Assembly: GCA_900555665.1 (NCBI GenBank)
Contig: USLX01000036.1
Coordinates: 1-18,522, forward strand
From: an uncultured Eubacteriales bacterium
GTDB taxonomy: Bacteria > Bacillota > Clostridia > Oscillospirales > Oscillospiraceae
Reading direction: 5' to 3'
Length of the DNA: 18,522 nucleotides
Shown here: piece by piece, positions 1 to 8,425 of the stretch
How the letters are laid out: each line of letters opens with the position of its first letter
Numbering within the stretch: position 1 is the stretch's first letter
Position numbers and translations under genes: made by a program
The notes under the pieces: generated by a model
Database searches by the model: none
Told to the model about the DNA's origin: nothing
What the model saw: only the letters and a program-made list of their open reading frames with translations

Positions 1-2
1 TG

Positions 3-929
3 GAGCTGCAGGGCGCGCGGACGCTGTCGGTCAATGTGTTCGATCAGGAGGAATACCTTGGCTGTCTGACGGTTTTTGAAGCATTCCGGCCATTGCGTGA
101 GTCTGACCGTTTGCTCGCCGTTTTTCTGGTCAAGCTCCTGCGGCAGGCGATTCAGCAAAATCCCGTGCTGGCCAGCGCACGCTCCGCCGTCCGGCGGGCA
201 CTGCGCAGCGTCATTGCCGGGCAGCCAGTCGATTTTGAGCATCGGCGGGCACTCAGTCAGGAAAACGGAAAAACGGACTGGGTCTGCGTCCGCCTTCAGC
301 CGAAATCAGGCGCGGCGCCCCTGCCTGGCGCGTATCTGTCCGCCGCGTTGGAGGAGCGGCATCCAGGATCGATGGCATTTGAGCATGACGGCGCGGTTGC
401 CGCGCTGCTGCCCGCAGCGCAGGCCGAGCGCGAGACGACAGCGCAGTTGCTGCCGCTTTTGGATAAACTCGGCCTGATCTGCGGCGTGTCCGGCGCGTTT
501 TCCAATCTGTATGAGGCCAATCAAGCGTGGTTTCAAGCGTCCAGCGCGCTGCAAAACGGACTTTTGCAGGACGGAAGCTGCACGGTCTTTTACTTTCAGG
601 ATTATCTGCTGCCGCAGCTTCTCTCCGGTGCGCTGGCCGGCAGACCTTCGTGGGTCTATTACCCGGACGGTCTGAAGAAGCTGAAAGCGCACGACGAAAG
701 CTCGCAGGTCTCGTATCTGGAGACGCTGCGCGTTTATCTCGATAATAACCTCTCCGTCACCAAAACAGCGGCGGCGCTCTACCTGCACCGCTCGACGCTG
801 CTGGATCGCCTTGCCCACATCACACAGATGCTCGGCTGCGACCTCAAGAACCCGGACTTCTGCCTGACCCTCGGGATTCTCCTTCGCGCAGAATTGCAGC
901 AAAAGCGAATCACTCAGCCAAAACCATGA
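3..929 (+). CDS. PucR/CdaR-type transcriptional regulator, C-terminal part (5' end outside window)
   Basis: The frame is open from the first bases of the window, so the gene starts upstream; the GTG at 36 is internal and has no ribosome binding site. About 308 residues are visible. The C-terminal 60 or so residues (about 712-890) have the PucR-type helix-turn-helix pattern: a LETLRVYLDNN helix, then TKTAAALYLHRSTLLDRLAHI, then a GCDLKNPDF segment. In this family the HTH follows sensory domains and controls catabolic or transport genes. The preceding 200 residues have no motif I can name; a GAF/GGDEF-like sensing module, as in CdaR proteins, is possible. The ligand and target genes cannot be inferred, because the downstream neighbours are mobile-element debris. 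The gene may lie within an integrated element whose right boundary is near 1148. DNA-binding regulator is fairly sure; the subfamily is not. Confidence 0.75.
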   Translation, partial: ELQGARTLSVNVFDQEEYLGCLTVFEAFRPLRESDRLLAVFLVKLLRQAIQQNPVLASARSAVRRALRSVIAGQPVDFEHRRALSQENGKTDWVCVRLQPKSGAAPLPGAYLSAALEERHPGSMAFEHDGAVAALLPAAQAERETTAQLLPLLDKLGLICGVSGAFSNLYEANQAWFQASSALQNGLLQDGSCTVFYFQDYLLPQLLSGALAGRPSWVYYPDGLKKLKAHDESSQVSYLETLRVYLDNNLSVTKTAAALYLHRSTLLDRLAHITQMLGCDLKNPDFCLTLGILLRAELQQKRITQPKP

Positions 930-937
930 TTTGCATC

Positions 938-959
938 TGACTACTGTTTGACTACTACC
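938..959. repeat. Two tandem 11-nt direct repeats, candidate recombinase arm sites
   Basis: The octamer TGACTACT occurs at 938-945 and again at 949-956, an exact 11-nt period, just after the stop of the regulator gene and about 190 nt from the tRNA-Leu remnant. Short direct repeats of this size near the end of an integrated element are typical of arm-type binding sites for tyrosine integrases. The role is inferred from position and spacing; only the repeat itself is seen. Confidence 0.45.
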
Positions 960-1134
960 ATCCGCAAAACCGAAAAAGCTAATTTTCCCAGTGTTTTCAA
1001 TGGTTTTCGTAAAGTTCAGAGAAGCTGGCTGTTCTCGTTAAAAACCGTACAATCCTTGAAAACACAGCATTTTATCAGATGATGTCTGAAAACTCCGACT
1101 TATGAAGCATTCCGGTGGTTTCAAACCTTTCACC

Positions 1135-1150
1135 AAGGTGACATCACCTT
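1135..1150. repeat. Perfect 6-bp inverted repeat abutting the tRNA fragment
   Basis: AAGGTG and CACCTT are separated by the 4 nt ACAT. The right arm runs into the first bases of the tRNA-Leu fragment at 1148-1150, and a further CACC sits at 1131-1134. The position at the junction between element-like and tRNA-derived sequence suggests a core-type recombinase binding site. It is short enough to be chance. Confidence 0.35.
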
Positions 1151-1199
1151 TAGGTTCCATTGCGCAAGCGTGCAGGTTCAAGTCCTGTCGGGCGCACCA
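1148..1199 (+). other. 3' fragment of tRNA-Leu(UAG): attachment-site remnant
   Basis: The segment matches a class II tRNA from the anticodon loop to the end. It shows T33 at 1150, anticodon TAG at 1151-1153, G37 at 1154, a 3' anticodon strand TCCAT, a short variable arm with a GCAA loop (1161-1171), and a T-arm with stem GCAGG/CCTGT around the loop TTCAAGT (1172-1188). The 3' acceptor strand CGGGCGC (1189-1195), discriminator A and encoded CCA (1197-1199) follow. The bases before 1148 do not pair with the anticodon stem, and no acceptor 5' strand or D-arm lies upstream, so it is not a functional tRNA. Truncation at the anticodon loop is the usual product of tyrosine-recombinase integration at the 3' half of a tRNA gene. 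Identity as Leu rests on the TAG anticodon plus the long variable arm. Confidence 0.85.
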
Positions 1200-1201
1200 G
1201 C

Positions 1202-1239
1202 AATCAGCCTGCATTTTGTGATAAAAATGCAGGCTGATT
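1202..1239. terminator. Strong stem-loop terminator, originally of the tRNA-Leu gene
   Basis: A perfect 16-bp stem (1202-1217 with 1224-1239) encloses a 6-nt loop three bases after the encoded CCA end. T-rich bases lie at the loop-proximal end of the stem. It would end transcription of the former tRNA gene on the plus strand and lies just after the stop of the minus-strand recombinase remnant, so it may act in both directions. The tract after the stem is only weakly T-rich. Confidence 0.65.
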
Positions 1240-1242
1240 CTA

Positions 1243-1713
1243 TCATTGTTGTATCCGTATTTTCTCCATCACCAGCTTGTCAATCTTCTGCCCCAGTCTC
1301 AAAATTTCTTTCTGCTTTGTATAATCCCAGATGGCTTTATCCAGAACCTCCTCACGAATGCGGTGAGAAGTGCAATCGTCTTTCCCGTTCCGATGGCAGC
1401 CCCGGCAGACGTACTCCACACGGCGGCTGCCGTTCCAGTACCCAAAGGGTGGCGTGATCACGACCCCCTCTTTCTGCTTCTGCCGGTAGCCCGCACGGAT
1501 CTTCTTTCCGATGTCCTTGGCGTAATAATCATTCATCAAGCCTCGGACGCCGATCATGGGGTCGTCCTCCTCGCAGAAAGTGTCTACACCCTCCGTCACA
1601 GAAATCACGCGAATTTGCTTTTCGCGCAGGAAATCAATAAACAATGCGGTTTGGGTTCGGTGACAGCCAAGTCTCGACAGATCTTTTACATCGTCATTGG
1701 ACAGCCTCGCATA
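1243..1713 (-). pseudogene. Serine recombinase (resolvase/integrase family) with internal deletion and truncated C-terminus
   Basis: Read on the minus strand, the frame begins after a stop codon near 1720 with YARLSNDD, the N-terminal catalytic-serine motif of large serine recombinases. It passes at once to VKDLSRLG, which normally lies about 60 residues further on. The block between, which includes conserved catalytic-domain residues, is missing. The rest follows the family order: the segment with VISVTEGVDT, then GLMNDYYAKDIGKKIR, then the recombinase domain start with PPFGYW. It then reaches a Cys-rich ribbon (VCRGCHR) and a short charged tail ending at 1243. Full members are about 500 residues; about 157 codons remain. 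It cannot be active and is a relic of a transposon or phage-like element next to the tRNA-Leu scar. No start codon with an RBS was found. Confidence 0.8.
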
Positions 1714-2021
1714 GAGCTACCATCGACGTCAGCCAGCCCCTCATTCAGGACAACTCTGCACAATATTATACGACCGTCACTCAGAAGATCGACACCGACC
1801 ACTGTGCCAAGCTTGTCGGCATCTGCTGTGACTACGCCCAGCGGGAGCAGGCGCGGCCCATTCTGATCCGCAGCGGCACAGACGGACTGATCTCCCGCCC
1901 GTTCTTCCTGACAAATCTTCTGCGCGCCATCGACCAAAGCCACCGCGCGCCATCCGCGCCGGAATGTCCGGCGCGGGACGTTTTTTGCCCGTTCACGGCC
2001 AAAAAGTCCGCGGGCAATTGA
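1714..2021 (+). pseudogene. Unassigned plus-strand coding remnant ending in a terminator
   Basis: After the recombinase relic, the plus strand stays open to a TGA at 2019-2021 and has a protein-like composition. The frame runs through a perfect terminator hairpin (1954-1976), and no other plus-strand frame has a stop just before the hairpin, so the natural 3' end of the gene seems to be lost or altered. A DGLISRPFF segment near 1888-1915 vaguely resembles the end of a response-regulator receiver domain (the S/T-x-K-P region), but the lysine is arginine and the rest does not fit well. I do not recognise the family. Part or all of it may be non-coding. Confidence 0.25.
1954..1986 (+). terminator. 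Rho-independent terminator, plus strand
   Basis: A perfect 10-bp GC stem (1954-1963 with 1967-1976) has a 3-nt loop and is followed after 4 nt by six T residues (1981-1986). It isolates the promoter of the downstream giant gene from upstream transcription and implies that a plus-strand gene once ended here. Confidence 0.85.
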
Positions 2022-2045
2022 TTTTTTCAGACAATCCTATATAAT
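2018..2045 (+). promoter_or_regulatory. SigA-type promoter of the giant secreted-protein gene
   Basis: A -35 TTGATT (2018-2023) is separated by 16 nt from a perfect -10 TATAAT (2040-2045). Transcription would start near 2052, upstream of the GGAGGG ribosome binding site at 2068-2073. The ATG at 2044 lies inside the -10 box and so cannot be the start codon of a transcript made from this promoter. Confidence 0.75.
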
Positions 2046-2080
2046 GGAATTAGAAGCATTTGGAAGTGGAGGGTATCCGT

Positions 2081-5000
2081 ATGAAAAAACGATTGATCTC
2101 CGGCCTTTTGCCCTTTTGATGCTGCTGACCATGCTGCCCATGGGCGTCAGCGCGGCAGCGCAGGACGCGCTGGCCGGGACGCAGCCCCAGCTCTATCTCG
2201 CGCCGCTCTATCTCTACAGCGATACCGTCTGGAAGGAGAGCAGCGAGTGGATCAATGTCGAGCAGGACGCGCTGCCGGACTCCGTCTATGGCGGCTGGGG
2301 CGTTTTTTACTACGGCGACGCGGAGGACAAGGCCTCCGCCGTCCGTGTGACGGAGATCTCGTCGACAAATGCCCGTCTCTATCTCGAAACGCCCGACCAG
2401 GACGATCTGGCCGAGTCCCTGGCGGCCATCGAAGGCTGCCGCTATTTCCAGGCATACGATCCGGGCCAGGAGACGCTGACGTTTACCGTGAACGGCGAGG
2501 CGCACACGGCGGTCTGCACCGTCCCGGCACGCCCCTGGGGCTCTTTCACGTCCGACACGATGGACGAAGCCCAGTACGCAGACTACCTCCCCTATACTGG
2601 CGAAGAGGACGTCTCCTTCCGGATGCCGAGTGAGACCGGTCTGCCAACGGACGCCGTGCTCTCCGTCCAGCTGCAGGAAGGGGAAACCACTCGTTCCCTC
2701 ACCGCCGCAGAAGACGGCTGGTACGGCTTTGCCGGGCACGAAAAATTTGTACACCTCGAAACGATCACAGATGCGAAGGGCCAGCGTGGACTCAAGGTTA
2801 CCATCCCCGCCGGGCAGCGCCTGCCGGAACTTCCGGAGCTCTTTACGCTCCGGGTGGAAGGCCGGGGCATCGAAGACAGCTTTGGCTGGGACACCGGCAT
2901 TCAAAATCTTGCCGGCGGCGAAGGCCTCTGGTTCGCGCCCGTGGTGCAGACCGAAAACGGCTGGCAAGAGAGTACGCCGTGGTTTGCCGTGGACGAATCT
3001 GTCCTGCCGGAGGCCGGCTCCAGCTGCTTCGGCGTCTTCTACTACGGCTCCCGCGAGAATAAGGCAAACGCCGTCCGGCTGGACTCCGTGCATGGCGACG
3101 GCAGCGTCCTCCAGGTTACTGCCATCAACGGCGGGGACTACTTCGCCTACGGTGACGGTCGCCTGGACATTCCAAATCTGCACTATCTCTTCTCTCTCCG
3201 TCCCGGCCAGGCCACGCTGACCTACACGACAAACGGTACGGAACAAACTGCAGCCTCCGACATCCGCCTGCCGGAAGCCGGTGCGTTCACAGAAAATCAG
3301 TATCTCGCCGCCGCCTTTATTCCCGGCGGCACACTGCCCACCTATGACGCATCCTCCGATCTCACCTATTGGTATCTCGGCAAAACCGGCATTTCTGCTG
3401 CCTCCGTACAGCCTGTGCTGGAATATAACGGAATTTCCACACCTCTCACCGCCTCCGCCGACAGCTGGTATGACTTTGGCAGTCATGAAAGATTCGTCCG
3501 CATTCAGATGATCGCGGATGCCCGCGGACTACCTGCCCTCTGCGTGACCATCCCGCAAGGGCAGAGCCTGCCGGAGTTCACCGGCGGCAGCTTCTTCCTG
3601 CGCCTCCTGATGCTGGATGCGGAGGGAAATGCCTGTGGGGAGCACAACCAAACCGTCTCCTACCAGGGCGACCAGCTCTGGTCACAGTGGACGTATTTTA
3701 CCGGCGAACAGTGGAGTAAGGACAACGAGTATGTCGGCTATTTCCCCGTTCCGGCCTATACCGTTCCGAAAGATGCGAATCTCTGCCGCTTCCGCTTTGG
3801 AACCGCGGCAGACAGCGGGCAGACTGTCACCAACGTGGTCTCGAGGAACGGCTGTCTCTCCGTCCGCAAGGTGACGGAAGACGGCGCGGATGGCGACAAC
3901 ATCTTCGAGCTCCAGGCCGCGAACGTCGGCTCCGACACCCTGCACTTCACGCTCTCCGACGGCACGGAGTTCGACTATCCCATCGAGATTTCTCTGCCTC
4001 AAAGCTGGTTCTACAGCGCGGGCCGCGTCTCGCAGGAGACGCTGCGCAGCCGCATCGTCCTCTGCGACGGCAGCGAACAGACGCTCTGGCTCCTGTGCCA
4101 GACCTGCCCGGAGGAATTCCTGAAGCTCGACCTCACCCTGGACGGCGAAACCACCACCCTGACCGCCGGCGGCACATTCGAGCTGCCCGGCTATGGCAAA
4201 CTCTCGCTGGACTGGGCCGCCCTGGAGGACGGCAGCGGCTATGGCCTGAAGCTCACGCTCCCCGCCACAGCCGATCTCTCCCAATCCACAGCGCAGACGC
4301 TCTATCTCACGGTTTACGCCAGAACTTCTGACAACGAAGCCTTCGGCTACAGCGCCTCGCTCACACTCAAGCCGGACGATCACCTCTGGATGGCCCGGGT
4401 GCGGCGCGTGTCCAATGGCGACGGCACCTACGCCTGGTCTGCCGACCTGAACAGCCTGACCGACACGCTGACCTTTGACCTCACCGGCCCAAACAGCGCC
4501 GGCAGCTATGCCTTCTACTACCGCGAGACAGAGGACAGCGATCCCGTTCCGGTCGACAGCATCGCCATCCCGGGCGGGGCTGTGGCCATCTCTTCGCCGT
4601 TGGCGGACAATACCGCCGCCCCCGCGAAAAATATGGTCCTGCTCAGTACGCTCAAAACCGGCACCTATCCGCTGACCGCCACAGTCGGCAGCAAGACGTA
4701 TACGCAGCCCATTCGCATCCAGCTGCCGTCCTGGGCCTTCTTCACCGCGCCTACTTATGACGAGTCGGCTTATCTGTCCGGCAATCTCGTCGATCGCAGC
4801 GCCTCGGATGCCGCGCCACTGACGCTCTGGCTGCTGGCAAAGTCCACCTTTCCGGCAGACGTCACGCTGAAGCTGTACAGCGGCAGCAACATGCTCTCCG
4901 TGGGCGATGACGGCTATGTCACCATCGGCGATTTTTCAAAGATTCTCCGCCTCACCCGCGAGCCTCTCTCCGGCGGCGGCTATGGCATCCGCCTTGCATT

Positions 5001-7425
5001 TGCCGACGGCAAAGCGCTCAACGCCCTTCTGGCAAAGGAGGGCAGCCTCCCACTCTATCTGGAGGTGATCTCTGCGGAGGGCTACTACCTCGGCGCCTCC
5101 AACCTCTGGATTCAGTATCAGGCCCCGCATGGCCCGCAGCCCGGCGTCTACTCCGGCAGCACCGCCCCCGGCGCGGACGTCCCGGCCGATTCCACCAGCC
5201 GCCCGGAGCCTGCGCCGATTCACGTCTCCTACAACGGCGTGGAGTATGTCATCCCGCTCGGCATCTTCAGCGGCAACAACAGCGGCAGCATCACCTCCGT
5301 CGAGGGCGGCTTCGGCCAGATGTTCAGCGTCGATGCCGCCGAAAACGGGATCTACAGCGAGCATACGCTTGCGATCACTGTATTCGAAAACTACGCATCC
5401 GCCAGCCAGCGGGAGCGTCCCGATCTTGTCTCCCGGCTGATCTCGTCGGTTGCCTTCCGCATCACCACGACGAAAAATCCGGGCTGTATCACCTGGGATG
5501 ACCTGACTCTCCCCTCCGGGGGCGACCCGCGCTACCGCCTGCGCATCGCCTACGCGCCCATGGCAGACGGCTACGGCTATCTCAGCGCGGACATCACGCT
5601 GAAAGACGGTGTCACCATCCTGACTCAGACGGACAATGATTCCTGGACGGCGGATGAGACGGCCGCGCGCAAGCAGACCATCACCTCCTCGTTCTGGACG
5701 GATGTGGACAAAACGCTCGTCATCGACTGCGCCGCCGGCTACAACGGCAGCGGCCCTATCGACACGATGGACGCGCTCAACCGCTTCCTGCAGACACTCG
5801 ATCCCGGTGAACACACCAACATCGAGATCCACCTGATGCCCATCGCCTACGAGGGCATTCTGGAATATGATCCGCAGAGCCCACTGATGCGAAATGCCGT
5901 GCTCTGCGGCAGCCAGGATCCGCAAACCGGCGCTTATACCACCATCTACGGCGGCATTCTGCTGAAAAAGAATCTCTCCATGATCCAGTCCCTCTACCTG
6001 ACGCCGAATCCGGATGACAGGAAAAACCTCAAAGACCGCACCGGCACACCCACCGTCGGCCTCCGCTGCGACGGCGGCGAAGCCCTCATCGTCACCAACA
6101 CCTGCTTCGACGGCTACGACATCGGCCTTGTCGGCGACGAGGGCGGCACGGTTTCTCCGACGCGCTGTGTGTTCAAAAACTGCACCACCGGCGTCCTGCT
6201 CGACTGCGCCGCGCGCACCAGCGGCAACAAAAACCCCTCCTGGTTCCGCAACACCTTCTTCCGCTGCCAAACCGCGCTCGACCTGCGCAGCCTGCCGCAG
6301 TATATCACGCCGTATCTCTTCCGCGTCTACGACTCCAACTTTCTGAGCAACGGCGTGGACATTCAGGTTCCGGCTGACTTTACAAGCACCTATTATTTCT
6401 ACCGCAACTACTTCGGCACGCTGAAAGGCGCTCTTACCGCCCCGAACCTCTCGTACGCAGAGGCACGGGATTCCATTGTCCGCGCCGGGACGGAGGACGC
6501 CCCTACGGTGCTCGTCAATCCGCGCCGCAAATATGCCCTTCTGGCCACAGGCAGCGGCCCGACCCTCTGCGGCACCGAGCCCGCTCCCGCGCCGCACACG
6601 GAAGATAGCGCCTCCAGCGCATCGCAGGCGCGTGTCCTGCGCGCCGCACGGGCCGCCCGCAGTGTGCAGAGCAAGATCCTGACCGTGGAATCCAGCCATG
6701 CCGTGCGGATTTTGAACGGAGAAGCGGATCTCAACCAGATCAGCGACCCGGTCGCCTTCTACAACCTGCAAAATCCGCTGGCCGTCGACGTCATCGAGCA
6801 GGCCGAGAGCAACATCCTCACGCTCGGCGTCTGGACGTTCGCCGCCGGGCTGACCGCGCAAAATGACGGCTTCCACGCAGGCCTGGAGATTCAAAACAAT
6901 TCCGACGGCTCCCTCACCGTCACCGTACAGGACGCAGGCTGCCTCGCCGCGCTCTGCCCGACGCTGACGATTCCCTGCCCGCAGGGCTGGGAAAACGCCG
7001 CCGTACAGGCTCCCGATGGCACTTCCCTTTTCGCCTCCTGGCAGGACGGCACTGAAAGCTCCGTCACCTTCCCGGTCGCGGCGGGCGGCTCCTATACCAT
7101 CCGTCAGGCCGCGCGTCTCTGGATCTCCGCCCCACAGGTGAAAGGCAGTGCCGTCGAGGCGTTGCTGGACGTCCAGAACTTCCCCGCGCTGGACGGAAAA
7201 ACCGTCGTCCTCGCGCTCTACCGGGCAGACGGCCGTCTGCTCACCACGGCAGTGCAGTCCGTGCACCCCAGCGGCGCAGCCCCGGCTGCCACGCCCTTCC
7301 GGGCCAGTTTCTCCGCAAGCGTACTTCACCAGGCCGAAACTTTGAAATTCCTCGTCCTTGACCCCACGACCGGAAAACCGTCCTATGCTGCGTGCACCTG
7401 GCCGCGCGCCTCCCTGCAATCCTGA
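2081..7425 (+). CDS. Giant secreted modular beta-helix protein, frameshifted in the signal peptide
   Basis: The start is the ATG at 2081, with GGAGGG 7 nt upstream and a matching promoter. That frame reads MKKRLISGLLPF and stops at TGA 2117-2119. The -1 frame continues from LLMLLTMLPMGVSA to 7425. One extra G after 2110 would give a canonical signal peptide (GLLALLMLLTMLPM). The mature protein of about 1,750 residues has four tandem modules of 236-250 residues starting near 2191, 2926, 3676 and 4381. They share an LW/LYL opening, a GxFYY or FRFG strand, a PGQxTLT strand and, in the first two, HE+FV...TIPxGQxLPE. A Pro/Ser linker (about 5131-5215) precedes another beta-rich domain. A right-handed beta-helix region (about 5760-6420) has repeated CVFKNC, NTFFRC and DSNFLSN turns. 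An Ala/Arg linker and a C-terminal beta region finish the protein. There is no LPXTG motif, SLH domain or C-terminal membrane anchor. A secreted carbohydrate- or surface-binding role is inference; no catalytic residues can be assigned. Confidence 0.8.
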
Positions 7426-7432
7426 CTCCCAA

Positions 7433-7454
7433 CCCCCGGTGATCGCACCGGGGG
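7433..7454 (+). terminator. Stem-loop after the giant gene
   Basis: A perfect 9-bp stem (7433-7441 with 7446-7454) with the loop ATCG begins 7 nt after the stop codon. No T tract follows, so it may be an mRNA-stabilising or weak terminating structure. Confidence 0.5.
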
Positions 7455-7563
7455 AACGCCTGCGCGCGGGAAATGGCCAGATTTTCCTGAAATGATGCGC
7501 CCCTGCGGGGCTGGAACCCGCCGTTCTTCCGCGCACCGTTCCGAAATCTGAGCGTTTCCAGGC

Positions 7564-7599
7564 AAAAACCGTCCCAGGTGCCATGCACCTGGGACGGTT
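7564..7599 (-). terminator. Terminator of the amino-acid ABC operon
   Basis: A perfect 14-bp stem (7567-7580 with 7586-7599) has a 5-nt loop. On the minus strand a run of T residues (complement of 7564-7568) overlaps and follows the stem, 23 nt past the ATPase stop. The plus-strand side (TTGCTCTTT) is also T-rich, so it may help to stop the convergent giant-gene transcript. Confidence 0.85.
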
Positions 7600-7621
7600 G
7601 CTCTTTCCATACCTTATCTTT

Positions 7622-8413
7622 TTAAGCATCCTGCGCATAGCGCGACAGGAATTGCCGTGTGCGCTCTTGCTGCGGGCGGTCGATGACATCGTGGGCCGGG
7701 CCCTGCTCGACAATGACGCCGCCATCCATAAAAATCACGCGGTCCGCCACATCGCGGGCAAAGGCCATCTCATGCGTCACGATGATCATCGTCATATGCT
7801 GTTCCGCAAGCGAACGGATCACCCGCAAAACCTCCCCGGTCAACTCCGGATCGAGGGCCGAGGTCGGCTCGTCGAAGCAGAGGATGTCCGGCCGGAGGGC
7901 CAGCGCACGCGCAATGGCCACGCGCTGCTGCTGTCCGCCGGAGAGCTGGTGCGGATAGAGCTCCATCTTTTCCTTCAGCCCCACCTGCGTCAAAAGTGCC
8001 TCCGCGCGGGCCTCAATTTCCGCGTGGATTTCCTTCTTGCGCTGCTGATAATCCGGCTGCTCCTTGGCCAGAAGCTCACTGGCCAGCATCACATTTCTTT
8101 TCGCCGTATACTGCGGGAAAAGGTTGAAATTCTGGAACACGAGCCCGAAATGCAGCCGCTTGCGGCGGATCTGGCTCTCCTTCTGCGTGTTTAAATCCGC
8201 CGCGTCAAAGAGCGTCTGTCCCGCAACGGTGATCGTGCCGGCATCCGGCACGGTCAAAAAGTTCAGGCAGCGCAGCAGGGTCGTCTTGCCGGAGCCGGAC
8301 GAGCCGATGATGGCGACTGACTCCCCCTCTTCCAGCGAAAAATCAATCCCGCGCAGGACGTGCGTATTTTTCCCGAAGGACTTCTCCAAGCCCTTGACTT
8401 CCAACATTGCCAT
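7622..8413 (-). CDS. Polar amino-acid ABC transporter, ATP-binding protein
   Basis: This 263-residue cytoplasmic ATPase powers amino-acid uptake with the permease encoded upstream. It has all the ABC motifs: Walker A GSSGSGKTT (about 37-45), Q-loop VFQNFNLF (92-99), signature LSGGQQQR (157-164), Walker B ILCFDEPTSALD (177-188) and the H-loop in IIVTHEMAFA (210-219). Sequence pattern and operon place it in the GlnQ/TcyN/HisP group (PAAT family). The stretch between Q-loop and signature is slightly longer than usual, with a charged KEQPDYQQRKKEIH segment. The start ATG at 8413 is chosen because AAGGAGGTG lies 5 nt upstream; that RBS overlaps the permease stop, giving translational coupling across a 12-nt gap. 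The substrate cannot be read from the ATPase. Confidence 0.95.
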   Translation of the reverse strand: MAMLEVKGLEKSFGKNTHVLRGIDFSLEEGESVAIIGSSGSGKTTLLRCLNFLTVPDAGTITVAGQTLFDAADLNTQKESQIRRKRLHFGLVFQNFNLFPQYTAKRNVMLASELLAKEQPDYQQRKKEIHAEIEARAEALLTQVGLKEKMELYPHQLSGGQQQRVAIARALALRPDILCFDEPTSALDPELTGEVLRVIRSLAEQHMTMIIVTHEMAFARDVADRVIFMDGGVIVEQGPAHDVIDRPQQERTRQFLSRYAQDA

Positions 8414-8425
8414 GGCTGCACCTCC

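Noticed and set aside
1148..1199. A functional tRNA gene
   Set aside because: No acceptor 5' strand, D-arm or anticodon 5' strand lies upstream; only the 3' part is present.
2044..2080. ATG at 2044 as start of the giant gene
   Set aside because: It lies within the -10 box of the promoter and has no ribosome site, and it would give an acidic N-terminus before the hydrophobic leader.
4936..7725. A 929-codon open frame on the minus strand opposite the giant gene
   Set aside because: It lies antisense to a gene with clear protein motifs, has no ribosome site or recognisable domain, runs through the terminators at 7433-7599, and is explained by GC-rich codon use.
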